From the NCBI GenBank assembly GCA_001783695.1, contig MFNE01000026.1:74948-128123 (forward strand): a DNA stretch of 53,176 nucleotides, given 5' to 3'. Below, one piece after another: positions 18,575-26,603 of this stretch. The notes beneath the pieces were generated by a model, which was not told the DNA's origin, ran no database searches, and saw only the letters and a program-made list of their open reading frames with translations. How positions within the stretch are numbered: position 1 is the stretch's first letter; every line of letters begins with the position of its first letter. Both the position numbers and the translations under genes were made by a program. Source of the stretch: Candidatus Lambdaproteobacteria bacterium RIFOXYD2_FULL_50_16. GTDB taxonomy: Bacteria > SAR324 > XYD2-FULL-50-16.

Positions 18575-19363
18575 CTAGAAAAACTGAATTATTCCAAAAG
18601 CAGCAAAACCACTTAAGGTGGCGTAGAGCATTATGCGACGATTTTGCGGGAGTTGAGAGGCACTTAATAGGCTATCAAAGGCCACAAAGACCAAAAAACC
18701 ACTAGATAAGGCCAGCATAAAACCCAATACAGAGGCAGGCAAATAGTGAATAAGTACGAAATAGGCAAGTACGGCCCCGATGACCTCGGCCAGTCCAGTG
18801 AGGCCTATTAAAACCAAAGTTTGATCGCTTGAACCGGTGGCAGCTTGCAAGGGGCGGCTTAAGGTAGCACCCTCAGCGAGGTTATGTAGGCCTAAAGCAA
18901 TCGCCAAGGCAAGTCCTAACCAAGGATCAAATAAGGTTGATACCAACAACGCGATTCCTTCGGGAAAACTGTGTCCCCCCATGGAAAGAACCATAAATAT
19001 CCCCTGACGGCGAGTGGGGGTAAACGACATTGGATCAGTAAGATTGCGGGCTTGGTGGGGATTTTGCCCAGAGGGTACCAACCGGTCCAAAAGGACCATA
19101 CTAAAGAGACCTAAAAAAAATCCAAGACCCGCCGCCCATCGGCCTGGATTTTCGCCAAGAAACCCAATCAGGCCTGCTTGGGCCTCAATCAATAACACTG
19201 CTAAAGCGGTATAAACCAAAGCCCCAGAGGAAAAACCAACCACCCAAGTATAACCCACAAGGTTAAAGCGGGCTTTAAATAAAAGAACAGCTCCGACTAA
19301 AGAAAAGGAGCCGGAAAGCAGACAAAACAATAGGCCCCATCCCAGATGGTCTTGAAATTCCAC
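18575..19363 (-). CDS. ZIP-family divalent metal transporter
   Basis: A 262-residue polytopic protein with about eight hydrophobic segments. The metal-binding helices carry HSFPEG (about residue 130) and HNLAEG (about 160), matching the paired H-x-x-P/A-E-G motifs of ZIP transporters such as ZupT, which import Zn2+, Fe2+ and related ions. A polar, His-poor loop lies before the first motif. The start is GTG, three bases after the stop of the CZB chemoreceptor, so the two share a transcript. A zinc-responsive chemoreceptor next to a zinc-type importer is a sensible pairing. Substrate range is inferred. Confidence 0.88.
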   Translation of the reverse strand: MEFQDHLGWGLLFCLLSGSFSLVGAVLLFKARFNLVGYTWVVGFSSGALVYTALAVLLIEAQAGLIGFLGENPGRWAAGLGFFLGLFSMVLLDRLVPSGQNPHQARNLTDPMSFTPTRRQGIFMVLSMGGHSFPEGIALLVSTLFDPWLGLALAIALGLHNLAEGATLSRPLQAATGSSDQTLVLIGLTGLAEVIGAVLAYFVLIHYLPASVLGFMLALSSGFLVFVAFDSLLSASQLPQNRRIMLYATLSGFAAFGIIQFF

Positions 19364-19366
19364 GGT

Positions 19367-21250
19367 CTAGTGTGTGGCCTTTTGCATTTCTTTTAACAGG
19401 CCGCAAAGCTGCTCGGACAAGGGGTAAAACCTCGCCAGACCTATCTTTGCCTGTGAATCTTCACCTGCTCTAAGGGCATTGATAACGTTACCAATGATAT
19501 TGTGAATCTCTTCATGTAGCGGCTCAATTTTGGCCATTTGTGGAAAACTGCCGTATTCCTGAAGCGCCCCACCATAAAGCCACTTACCAAACCGGCAGGC
19601 CTGATGGGAGACAAATTGAGCATCATCAATTGGGTCTTGGCCTGCGATTAGGCGTTCAAGTCGCCCTTTCCAAAGCTGGTGATCATTAATTGCTTTTTCG
19701 AAAATGGTGGAGTCGGCAAGCTTAAAGCGTTTGATCATTTCCCCTAATTGACCAGAAACGTCTTCGGTTTCCTTAACCGAATCGTTGATTTGCTGCATCG
19801 AACTAGCCACTTCTCTGGAAACTAGCGCCATCTCTGCGCTATTGGCGGTTAGCTGTTCGACCCCGCCCGTTAAATTTGAAAGTAGTTTGGCAATCTCACC
19901 AATGGCCATAGTGGTCTCTTTTACGGAACCTGTGATCTCCCGGCTGGTCACGGATTGGGATTCTGCTGCCCCTGATATCGCCTGCGAGCTATCAGCAATT
20001 CCAATGACTGATTTAACGATTTGATTGATTATTTTAGAGGCTTGGCGAACCTGCTCTTGGACGCCGGAAATCTTGTTGGAGATGGACTCGGCAGACTTGC
20101 CGGTCTGATCGGCTAAGTTTTTGACCTCATGGGCAACTACCTCAAAACCCTTGCCCAGCTTGCCAGCGGAAACGGCCTCAATGTTAGCGTTAAGAGCCAA
20201 CATGTTGGTTTGCGCCGCAACTTTACTGATCATTGAAGAAACCGAACCAATCTCCATAGCCGCGTCGTTAAGCTCTTGCATCGCTTTGTCCGCTTTGGCG
20301 GCCATGGTTTGGGCTTCGGCGATTACTGTGGTGGCCTCTTGCGACATTTTGGCTACTTCCTGGTTACTCGTGGCCATCTGTTCAATAGAAATCTCCACCC
20401 CTTCCATGGTACTGGCGATTTGGTTAGCAGCGGCAGATATGCTATTTACGCCTTCACTAATTTCTTTGGTTCGTCCGGCTACAGAAATGACGGTGGCGGT
20501 CATTTCTTGGGCTGCTGCGGCGACGGTTGAAGACCGGCGATTGATATCATCCGTATTTTGGTTCAATAATACCGCCGAGGTGTTGATCTCGCGGATCATG
20601 TTGTTGAGCTCGGAAGTCATTTTTTGTAAGGCCTTACCTAGCCCGTCTTGGGGGCTAGAAAGGGTAATGTCCATGGCCAGGTTGCCCGTAGCGATCAAGT
20701 CGGTGATCTTCGTTTTTTCACGAAGATTTTTTACCATTAACTCTAAGGCCATCCCCATTTTGTCGTCTGAACCTATCTGGGCCACTTCAATCTCAAGGTT
20801 GCCATGAGCAATGTCTTGCATTGATTTTATTTTACTTCTTAAATTATTGATTAGATTGTGGACCGCCTCCCCCAAACTGTCTTGGGCGCTGATCCGCTCT
20901 AATTGGACCGAGCGTTCACCCACCGCCAACTCATCTAAGACATCCACCTTATTTTGCAGTTGGCTAATAAACTTTTTAAATTTTATCGCCACAGGCCCTA
21001 ATTCGGTTTCACTTATACCTGGGGTTTCGGTGAGGTCCCCGGTACTAGTGACGTAGTCAAGGTATTTATCCAGTCCCGAGCCGCCTGAAAGGCTGGCGTT
21101 AATCGCGATCCAGGCCCCCAGCAAAACGACAAAAGCCAAGCCCAACAAAAGGTAACTAGTTGAGCCTTCCTGGCTAGCGCCAAAAAAACTGAGTAGGATG
21201 GAAACAACACCAGCAAGAGCGAGAAGAGTAACTTTGGGTTTTGCGGACAT
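19367..21250 (-). CDS. Poly-HAMP methyl-accepting chemotaxis protein with C-terminal CZB domain
   Basis: 627 residues. Two hydrophobic helices near the N-terminus (about 7-50) with almost no periplasmic loop anchor it, so sensing is likely cytoplasmic. Repeated HAMP-like segments (about 55-245) contain parallel blocks such as GNLEIEVAQIG and GNLAMDITLSS. The signalling hairpin (about 250-505) has the tip-like segment QTNMLALNANIEA. The tail (about 530-625) is a CZB zinc-binding domain with His in DHQLWKGRL, CRFGKWLYGG, and LHEEIHN, known in other bacteria to sense Zn2+ or hypochlorite through its Cys. The ZIP transporter gene follows after three bases. Confidence 0.92.
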   Translation of the reverse strand: MSAKPKVTLLALAGVVSILLSFFGASQEGSTSYLLLGLAFVVLLGAWIAINASLSGGSGLDKYLDYVTSTGDLTETPGISETELGPVAIKFKKFISQLQNKVDVLDELAVGERSVQLERISAQDSLGEAVHNLINNLRSKIKSMQDIAHGNLEIEVAQIGSDDKMGMALELMVKNLREKTKITDLIATGNLAMDITLSSPQDGLGKALQKMTSELNNMIREINTSAVLLNQNTDDINRRSSTVAAAAQEMTATVISVAGRTKEISEGVNSISAAANQIASTMEGVEISIEQMATSNQEVAKMSQEATTVIAEAQTMAAKADKAMQELNDAAMEIGSVSSMISKVAAQTNMLALNANIEAVSAGKLGKGFEVVAHEVKNLADQTGKSAESISNKISGVQEQVRQASKIINQIVKSVIGIADSSQAISGAAESQSVTSREITGSVKETTMAIGEIAKLLSNLTGGVEQLTANSAEMALVSREVASSMQQINDSVKETEDVSGQLGEMIKRFKLADSTIFEKAINDHQLWKGRLERLIAGQDPIDDAQFVSHQACRFGKWLYGGALQEYGSFPQMAKIEPLHEEIHNIIGNVINALRAGEDSQAKIGLARFYPLSEQLCGLLKEMQKATH

Positions 21251-21298
21251 GGGAACCTTTAGGTGGTCAGTACAGGCGGGTCGCCTTTATCTCGTTAC

Positions 21299-21326
21299 AT
21301 TGTATAGAAAGGCATGCAAAAAGCAA
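21299..21326 (-). promoter_or_regulatory. Putative sigma-70 promoter of the CZB chemoreceptor-ZIP operon
   Basis: On the minus strand TTGCTT (21321-21326) and TACAAT (21299-21304) are 16 bases apart, about 49 bases before the chemoreceptor ATG. The 250-base gap around it (21251-21500) shows nothing else convincing. Confidence 0.42.
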
Positions 21327-21500
21327 GTAGTGCTGAATAATTAAAGTGGCTTTTTAACAAACCAATTTTTAAAACTTTCACTTGATCTTTATTGAAAGCG
21401 TAATAAACCGGGGGGATTTTTTGAAGAGGTGTTTATAGCAGGGTTAAAAGTATTTTTGCCGCCTGATTGTTTCCACGTCTGCAACCGAGCGATCCCTTTT

Positions 21501-22346
21501 CTAAGGGGAAAAAGTCTTTTCGGGATGATTTTTGTGGTACTGTTCCGTTTCAATTGAGAGCAGGTCTAGATGGTTGGTCTCCTCTTCTGCAAGGTCTAAA
21601 AAGAGTTGTTTGGTTGCTCCGATCTCGGCTCTTTGAGCCAGACGCATATAAAAGTCATAGGCTTGAGCCTCAATCCCCATGGCAAAGTCAAAGACATCTT
21701 CAGGCCGATTTAGAAATAACCGAATGTGTTCGATCAATTGGTCAATTCGGGTGCCGGTCTCGGCAATTTGACCTAAAAGTGGATTGTCTTCGAGAAAGTC
21801 TGGATTTTCACAACTGCAAACGATAGACTCTTTGTGCTGGTCTTCAAAACTGGCTAACCTTTTGAGTAATTCTCGGCAAGGTTCGTCAACAATGTGTTGT
21901 TGTAAATCAATATAAATCCGCTTTAAACCCTCTTCCATTACATAGGCCATTCCCAAGGCGTCTTTGAATTGGGTTTGAGGATGAATTAAATGAAGGTTGT
22001 GTTCATAAGCGCCAGTGGCCGATTTCCCGTTCCAAACTAAAAATCCCCCGGCCAACGATTGGGCCTTAACCCGAGCAAATTGCGAAAGCCACTGGCAGGC
22101 TGCTTGGCTTCGACTGCCCGCACGGCAATATACGAAATACTCTTTATTTTGATCTATCTCGCCTTTGCCTGCAATCAACTCTGGCAAAGGAACCAGCCGA
22201 GCACCTGGGATGTGCCCAGCAGCATATTCAGCCGGTTGGCGTACGTCTAAGATTTCGTAGGTGCTAAGGCTTTTACTGCGCATCAGGGCTTTGGCCTCTT
22301 CTAGGCTAATACTTTGAACCGGAGGCATCACATCGTTCCACTTCAT
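21501..22346 (-). CDS. Rhodanese-ferritin-like fusion (sulfurtransferase plus rubrerythrin-type helices)
   Basis: 281 residues from the ATG at 22346 (GGGAAG six bases upstream); the frame is open to a TTG at 22364. The N-terminal rhodanese domain (about 12-115) has ILDVRQPAEY and the active-site loop YCRAGSRS, whose Cys takes up sulfane sulfur. The C-terminal half (about 130-275) is a four-helix ferritin-like domain with ExxH-type signals: EEGLKRIY, FEDQHKES, GIEAQAYDFY and EEETNHLDLL. It is divergent from the persulfide dioxygenase gene across a 112-base gap, so the two are probably co-regulated for persulfide or H2S handling. The di-iron role is inferred. Confidence 0.9.
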   Translation of the reverse strand: MKWNDVMPPVQSISLEEAKALMRSKSLSTYEILDVRQPAEYAAGHIPGARLVPLPELIAGKGEIDQNKEYFVYCRAGSRSQAACQWLSQFARVKAQSLAGGFLVWNGKSATGAYEHNLHLIHPQTQFKDALGMAYVMEEGLKRIYIDLQQHIVDEPCRELLKRLASFEDQHKESIVCSCENPDFLEDNPLLGQIAETGTRIDQLIEHIRLFLNRPEDVFDFAMGIEAQAYDFYMRLAQRAEIGATKQLFLDLAEEETNHLDLLSIETEQYHKNHPEKTFSP

Positions 22347-22458
22347 AGTTCGCTTCCCATTCAATAAGCCCAGTCAAGGTGGTTACTCGCCATCGGACAA
22401 AGACGATGGTAAACTAAGCTAAGCAGTTTGAGAAAAAAATTCAACTCTAAAGGAAATT

Positions 22459-23151
22459 ATGGGCAAGTTAACTATAAGACCGCTTTTCGACGCCCCTACT
22501 TCTACCTTTACCTACTTGCTTTATTTAGAAACTGGGCAAGCGCTTTTGATTGATTCGGTAAAGGAACAGTTCGAGCGGGATTTAAAATTGGTCTCCGAAT
22601 TAGGCCTATCCTTAAAATATTTAATAGAGACCCACGTCCACGCAGACCATATAACCGGAGCAGGCTTATTATCCGAAAAAACGGGTGCTAAAATAGTTTA
22701 CGGGGCCAAGTCTGGCGTGCAAAGTGCGGATTTATTAATCAATGACGGCGAGTCAATCGACTTGGAGGGAACCTCAATCATCGGTCTTTCGACTCCAGGG
22801 CATACCGCCGGCTGCACAAGTTGGTTAATAGAGGGCCAGGTCTTTACTGGTGATAGCCTAATGATCCGGGGATGTGGGCGGACTGATTTCCAGCAAGGCA
22901 GCTCCGAGGTCTTATACCAAAGTGTGCATCAACAACTTTTTTCCCTAAGCGATCAAACCCGGATTTATCCAGGTCACAACTATCAAGGGCATCCATGGAG
23001 CACGGTGGGAGAAGAAAAAATGTATAATCCCAGACTGGGGGGCCAAAAAAGTTTGGAAGAGTTTAAGCGAATTATGGACAATCTTAAGCTGGCCCCTCCG
23101 CAGCGTTTGGCTCAATCGGTGCCCGCTAATCTTAAGTGTGGTAAAGACTGA
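22459..23151 (+). CDS. Persulfide dioxygenase (ETHE1-like, metallo-beta-lactamase fold)
   Basis: A 230-residue iron enzyme that should oxidise glutathione persulfide to sulfite. ETHE1-type hallmarks: THVHADHITGAG (metal ligands), TPGHTAGCTSW, FTGDSLMIRGCGRTDFQQG and YPGHNYQGHPWSTVGEE near the C-terminus. These separate it from glyoxalase II. The ATG is preceded by AAAGGAAATT. The frame is complete and slightly shorter than the human enzyme. The divergent rhodanese-ferritin gene supports a role in sulfane sulfur metabolism. The MoCo-carrier-like gene converges on it 41 bases downstream. Confidence 0.93.
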   Translation: MGKLTIRPLFDAPTSTFTYLLYLETGQALLIDSVKEQFERDLKLVSELGLSLKYLIETHVHADHITGAGLLSEKTGAKIVYGAKSGVQSADLLINDGESIDLEGTSIIGLSTPGHTAGCTSWLIEGQVFTGDSLMIRGCGRTDFQQGSSEVLYQSVHQQLFSLSDQTRIYPGHNYQGHPWSTVGEEKMYNPRLGGQKSLEEFKRIMDNLKLAPPQRLAQSVPANLKCGKD

Positions 23152-23192
23152 CCGGGAGGGTTGGGATATAATACCATGGGATAACCCCTTGT

Positions 23193-23687
23193 TCAGGGGG
23201 AGGGCAGCATCTCCAAAAGTGTAACCCAATGTTTTATCAGTTGTTTAGTGTAAAGATAACCTTGCGGCCAGCCCGAGGCGCGAGGTCCGGCGAAATTGAA
23301 GGCATGCACTCGAGTCTCTAAGTAAAAAGCTAAAAGCAGTTTGGCTCCCTCTGCGGGGGTGAGCAAGTTGGCATCAATAACTAGGTGGGGCTTGTTCGCT
23401 TCCTGGCAGAATCTTTGAGTCAAGGCACTCCCACCTTCTAAAGAACCTTTAGCAATAATTATGGTAGCGGGACTTTCTAAAACATTGCGTTGGGTCCGGC
23501 CTACATAACCGCCTGTGGTCTCGATTAGAGGATACTTTCGGTCAATAGGTCCGTCTTCAGCGCGGCGGCCTTTGGGGCAGTAACCGCCAATCTTAAACCC
23601 AGAGTCCAGCCCTTGGTCTAATGCAGCCCGGTCCACCCCGGTCTGGCCTCCAGAAAGGATTTGAATGGATAGGGCTTGACTGAACAT
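23193..23687 (-). CDS. YpsA/SLOG-type putative molybdenum cofactor carrier protein
   Basis: 164 residues with a Rossmann-like SLOG fold. The N-terminus has SGGQTGVDRAALDQGL, then GGYCPKGRRAEDG and ATIIIAKGSLEGGSALT, the signature of the putative molybdenum carrier family (PF12694-type) whose algal relative binds molybdenum cofactor. It should be cytoplasmic. No molybdoenzyme or cofactor biosynthesis gene is visible in the window, so the ligand may be another nucleotide-like molecule. It is divergent from the FmdB gene over 45 bases, in which a perfect 6-bp inverted repeat (23684-23689 with 23694-23699) spans the start codon. Confidence 0.82.
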   Translation of the reverse strand: MFSQALSIQILSGGQTGVDRAALDQGLDSGFKIGGYCPKGRRAEDGPIDRKYPLIETTGGYVGRTQRNVLESPATIIIAKGSLEGGSALTQRFCQEANKPHLVIDANLLTPAEGAKLLLAFYLETRVHAFNFAGPRASGWPQGYLYTKQLIKHWVTLLEMLPSP

Positions 23688-23732
23688 ATCTTAATATGTG
23701 AATAATAACATAAACAAAAGTTAGAGGAAACT

Positions 23733-23939
23733 ATGCCCCTGTTTGATTATCATTGTGACCAATGCGGTCAAACCTTTACCGAGCTTCGCAAAGGCGAGCA
23801 AAAAGACCAACCTATCGACTGCCCAAGCTGCGGCAGCACCCAAACCCAGCGCCTAGTGACTAGTTTCGCCCTGGGTGGCCAAGGCGGAAGTACCTCTAAA
23901 ACCGCAAGCCCCGGCTGCGGATCGGGCGGCTTTAGTTGA
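23733..23939 (+). CDS. FmdB-family zinc ribbon protein
   Basis: A 68-residue protein beginning MPLFDYHCDQCGQTF with a second pair CPSCG at about residue 30: the four-Cys zinc ribbon of the FmdB regulatory family. The Gly/Ser-rich tail with a further Cys is typical. GAGG lies seven bases before the ATG. The family was named for a link to formamidase regulation, but most members have no known function. A weak hairpin follows the stop. Confidence 0.9.
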   Translation: MPLFDYHCDQCGQTFTELRKGEQKDQPIDCPSCGSTQTQRLVTSFALGGQGGSTSKTASPGCGSGGFS

Positions 23940-24240
23940 GCCAGCTAAGCAAGACCGCGTGACGGTCTAAGACCCTCTTTTAGCAAATTTCGTCTCTATC
24001 TTAATCTGACCTGGACTTTTTAGGGAAGTGAAAAAAGAACAAACGTACTCTATCATTGGGTAAAGACGGGTTTGGTCTAAAAAATACCGACTAGTACAAA
24101 AACATTAATCTGCCAATAACTTAGCTATTCCAACCACCTTATTGACGAAAAAATTAAATAGGTTGGTTAAAATGGGCTTTGAGTTGCATTAAAAAAAGGG
24201 ATATAATCCCCCAAAATGCACCCAAACGTTGAGGTAAAAG
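23940..24240. other. Intergenic region between fmdB-like gene and fliG
   Basis: 301 bases without a gene. A 6-bp hairpin (23952-23957 with 23963-23968) followed by a pyrimidine stretch may be a weak terminator for the FmdB gene. The fliG promoter lies at 24179-24207. CCAACC (24130-24135) and GGTTGG (24161-24166) form a spaced inverted repeat just upstream of it, a possible operator. Confidence 0.45.
24179..24207 (+). promoter_or_regulatory. Strong sigma-70-type promoter of fliG
   Basis: TTGAGT (24179-24184), a 17-base spacer with a seven-A run, and a perfect TATAAT (24202-24207). The start would lie near 24214, giving a leader of about 27 bases that contains the GAGG ribosome-binding site. 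No flagellar sigma-28 or sigma-54 motif is evident. Confidence 0.72.
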
Positions 24241-25254
24241 GTGGCAGTAGGCAAGTTAACCGGGCCCAAAAAAGCGGCCATTTTGCTTCTGGCGCTGGGC
24301 GAGGACGGCTCGGCAGACGTTATTAAAAACCTGGAAGACCGCGAGATTCAACAGGTCGGTTATTACATGGCCCGCTTCACCGACGTGGCCCCTGAAGAGT
24401 TGGATAACGTGTTAGAAGAGTTTTACCGAAAGGTCGCCCTACAAGACCAAGGGGTGGCGATCAACGCTTCCGGTGACTTCGTTAAAAACGCCATTTCTAA
24501 AGCCTTGGGTGATGACCGCGCCAAGGACTTGGTCGATAACCTCAAGTCTTCGACCGACGAAGAGGGTTTGGATAGTTTAAAGTGGCTCGAACCCAAGGTG
24601 ATTGCCGGGTTTATTATGAACGAGCACCCCCAAACCATCTCCTTGATCCTAGCCCACCTAGAAGATCCAGAACAAACAGCGATGGTGCTCAAAGAACTGC
24701 CTGAAAACCTTCAAGCAGACGTGACCTACCGCATGGCGATTTTAGAGGCCATCCCGCCAGGGGTTGTTAAAGAAATCGAGGAAGTTTTGGCCAAAGAGCT
24801 TAAAAACTCCGGGGCCGCCTCGACCGCCAAGGTGGGGGGTATCGAGTCAGTGGCCGAGATGCTCAACACCATGGACAAATCGACCGAATCTCGGATTTTG
24901 GCAACTATCGAGGAATCGAACCCCGATTTGGCCGAACAAATCCGCGAGTTGATGTTTACCTTCGAGGATTTGGTTTTGGTCGATCCAAACGGAATGCAGC
25001 TTATCCTCAAAGAGGTTCCGCAAAACGATCTGGTCTTGGCACTAAAAACGGCGTCCGACGCCCTCAAGGAACATATCTTCTCCAACATGTCCGAACGGGC
25101 CGCCGACATGGTGCGCGACGACTTGGAAGCCTTGGGCGCGGTGCGGGTGGCCGACGTGGACGCGGCGCAACAGAAGCTGGTCAAGGTGGCCAGAAAACTC
25201 GAAGAAGAAGGCAAGATCATCATCTCCGGCGGCGGTGGTGGCGACGTGGTTTAA
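24241..25254 (+). CDS. fliG: Flagellar motor switch protein FliG
   Basis: 337 residues with the usual FliG layout: an N-terminal domain (LTGPKKAAILLLALGED), the middle domain with EHPQTISLILAHL (the EHPQ motif that binds FliM), and the C-terminal domain whose charged helix interacts with the stator (about 280-310). It ends in a Gly-rich tail. The start is GTG with GAGG seven bases upstream. The gene stands alone between its own promoter and a strong terminator, with no fliF, fliH, fliI or fliM beside it, which is unusual because fliG normally sits in a large flagellar operon. Wobble positions look richer in G/C than in neighbouring genes, consistent with strong expression. Confidence 0.95.
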   Translation: MAVGKLTGPKKAAILLLALGEDGSADVIKNLEDREIQQVGYYMARFTDVAPEELDNVLEEFYRKVALQDQGVAINASGDFVKNAISKALGDDRAKDLVDNLKSSTDEEGLDSLKWLEPKVIAGFIMNEHPQTISLILAHLEDPEQTAMVLKELPENLQADVTYRMAILEAIPPGVVKEIEEVLAKELKNSGAASTAKVGGIESVAEMLNTMDKSTESRILATIEESNPDLAEQIRELMFTFEDLVLVDPNGMQLILKEVPQNDLVLALKTASDALKEHIFSNMSERAADMVRDDLEALGAVRVADVDAAQQKLVKVARKLEEEGKIIISGGGGGDVV

Positions 25255-25267
25255 GGTTTTTGCGTAA

Positions 25268-25316
25268 GCATAAAAAAACCTCGCTTAGCCAGTTGCTAGG
25301 CGAGGTTTTTTTATGC
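25268..25316. terminator. Strong bidirectional intrinsic terminator after fliG
   Basis: Two 22-base arms (25268-25289 and 25295-25316) are complementary with one G-T wobble around a 5-base loop. The GC-rich core (ACCTCGC...GCGAGGT) is flanked by A7 and T7, so it should terminate in both directions. It starts 13 bases after the fliG stop. Confidence 0.92.
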
Positions 25317-25339
25317 CTGGAATTTGCGCTATACAAAGA

Positions 25340-25520
25340 CCCCCGCAGTGGTAGGAGAGCAAATTGGGGAACTTGCACCACCTTGGGGGCCTTCGGAAAA
25401 AAAGGCCCGCCTAAACCTTGGAGGAAACCCGAGGTTTATTTTCCTCTTTAGTTAAGACGGGCCCAAACTAGACCGATGCGTGGGCCTTTGATAGAATATA
25501 TCTATATTCCGATAAACGGA
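25340..25520 (+). promoter_or_regulatory. Hairpin-rich leader upstream of alanine dehydrogenase
   Basis: Between the fliG terminator and ald there is no gene but much self-complementarity. There is a nested helix of CCCCC 25340-25344/GGGGG 25385-25389, GTGGT 25348-25352/ACCAC 25377-25381 and GCAAATT 25359-25365/25370-25376 (one mismatch). GGGCCTT 25387-25393 pairs with 25402-25408. GAGGAAA 25421-25427 with 25440-25446 competes with TAAACC 25412-25417/GGTTTA 25433-25438. A perfect ATTCCG/CGGAAT hairpin (25506-25522) lies just before the coding region. This could be a cis-regulatory RNA; I cannot match it to a known riboswitch class, and no clear promoter is seen. Confidence 0.38.
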
Positions 25521-25557
25521 ATTGTCTAGTGCCAAAAGTAACCTAGCTAACCAACCG

Positions 25558-26598
25558 ATGAAAATAGGCATCCCTAAAGAAATTAAAACCGCCGAACGGC
25601 GTGTCGCCTTGACTCCAAAAGCTTGTGAGGCATTAGTACAGGCCGGGGCAGAGGTGTATTTAGAAACCTTGGCCGGTGATGAGGCCGGTTTTGCCGACTG
25701 GGCCTATCAAGCGGTAGGGGTAGGTTTAGTAAAAGACGCAACCGCCTTGTACCAAGAGGCTCAATTGGTGGTTAAGGTCAAGGAACCGCAACCCTCTGAA
25801 TGGGCCGACCTGCGCCCAGACCAACAGCTTTTTTGTTATTTACACTTGGGTGGGGATCCCAAACTTTGCCAAGCACTTAAAAACATTGGCTTAAAAGCTT
25901 ACGGCTTTGAGACCGTAGGCCAAGGTGGAGAAACCCCACTCTTGGCGCCCATGTCAGCCATAGCGGGCCGTTTGTCAGTGCAATTAGGTGCGCGATTTTT
26001 ACATCGGGTAAAAGGCGGACGAGGGACCTTATTAGGGGGTGTAAATGGGCATCCAGCCGGGCAAGTTTGTGTGTTGGGAGGCGGTGTGGCTGGGCGCGAA
26101 GCGGCCACAATCGCTTTGGGGCAAGGGGCCAAGGTCACCTTACTAGACCTAAATGCAGATCGGTTGTCCCAGTTAAAAAAGGAATTGCCTAATTTACAGG
26201 TAGCCCTAAATCAAGGGAATATCTTGGAGGAGTTGCTTCCGAATACCGATTTATTAATTGGTGCAGTTTATTTGAAAGGGAAAAAAGCCCCATTGGTGGT
26301 TTCGAAAGCCCTATTAGGACTCTTACCCAAAGGGGCTGTGGCCGTTGATATTGCGATAGATCAGGGGGGTTGTTTTTGGAATCCCCGGCCCTGTACCCAC
26401 GAGGATCCCTTTTATATAGAACGAGGTATTTTGCGTTCAGCAATCACCAACCTCCCAGCAGCGGTCCCCCAAACTGCCAGTGAGATGTTATCAGCGGCGA
26501 TTTTGCCTTACGTAAAAGCTTTAGCACTGGGCTGGGAGCTTCCAGGCCTTAAAGAGGGTTTAAACCTGGAAGCTGGGAACCTAAAAATAGAACTCTAA
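25558..26598 (+). CDS. ald: Alanine dehydrogenase
   Basis: The product interconverts L-alanine and pyruvate plus ammonia with NAD. From the ATG at 25558 it begins MKIGIPKEIKTAERRVALTP, the standard N-terminus including the substrate Arg. Further hallmarks: KVKEPQ (substrate Lys), CYLHLGG (catalytic His), PMSAIAGR, the NAD-binding VLGGGVAGREAA and VDIAIDQGGC (catalytic Asp). Length (346 aa) is slightly short of the usual ~370. The frame runs back to a TTG at 25522, but the extra residues do not fit the family. Neither start has a good ribosome-binding site, which may matter given the structured leader. It ends five bases from the convergent chemoreceptor. Confidence 0.92.
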   Translation: MKIGIPKEIKTAERRVALTPKACEALVQAGAEVYLETLAGDEAGFADWAYQAVGVGLVKDATALYQEAQLVVKVKEPQPSEWADLRPDQQLFCYLHLGGDPKLCQALKNIGLKAYGFETVGQGGETPLLAPMSAIAGRLSVQLGARFLHRVKGGRGTLLGGVNGHPAGQVCVLGGGVAGREAATIALGQGAKVTLLDLNADRLSQLKKELPNLQVALNQGNILEELLPNTDLLIGAVYLKGKKAPLVVSKALLGLLPKGAVAVDIAIDQGGCFWNPRPCTHEDPFYIERGILRSAITNLPAAVPQTASEMLSAAILPYVKALALGWELPGLKEGLNLEAGNLKIEL

Positions 26599-26603
26599 AG
26601 ACC

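Noticed and set aside
24726-25223. 165-residue frame antisense to fliG
   Set aside because: Ser-rich composition typical of the reverse of a G/C-wobble gene; no ribosome-binding site or family resemblance.
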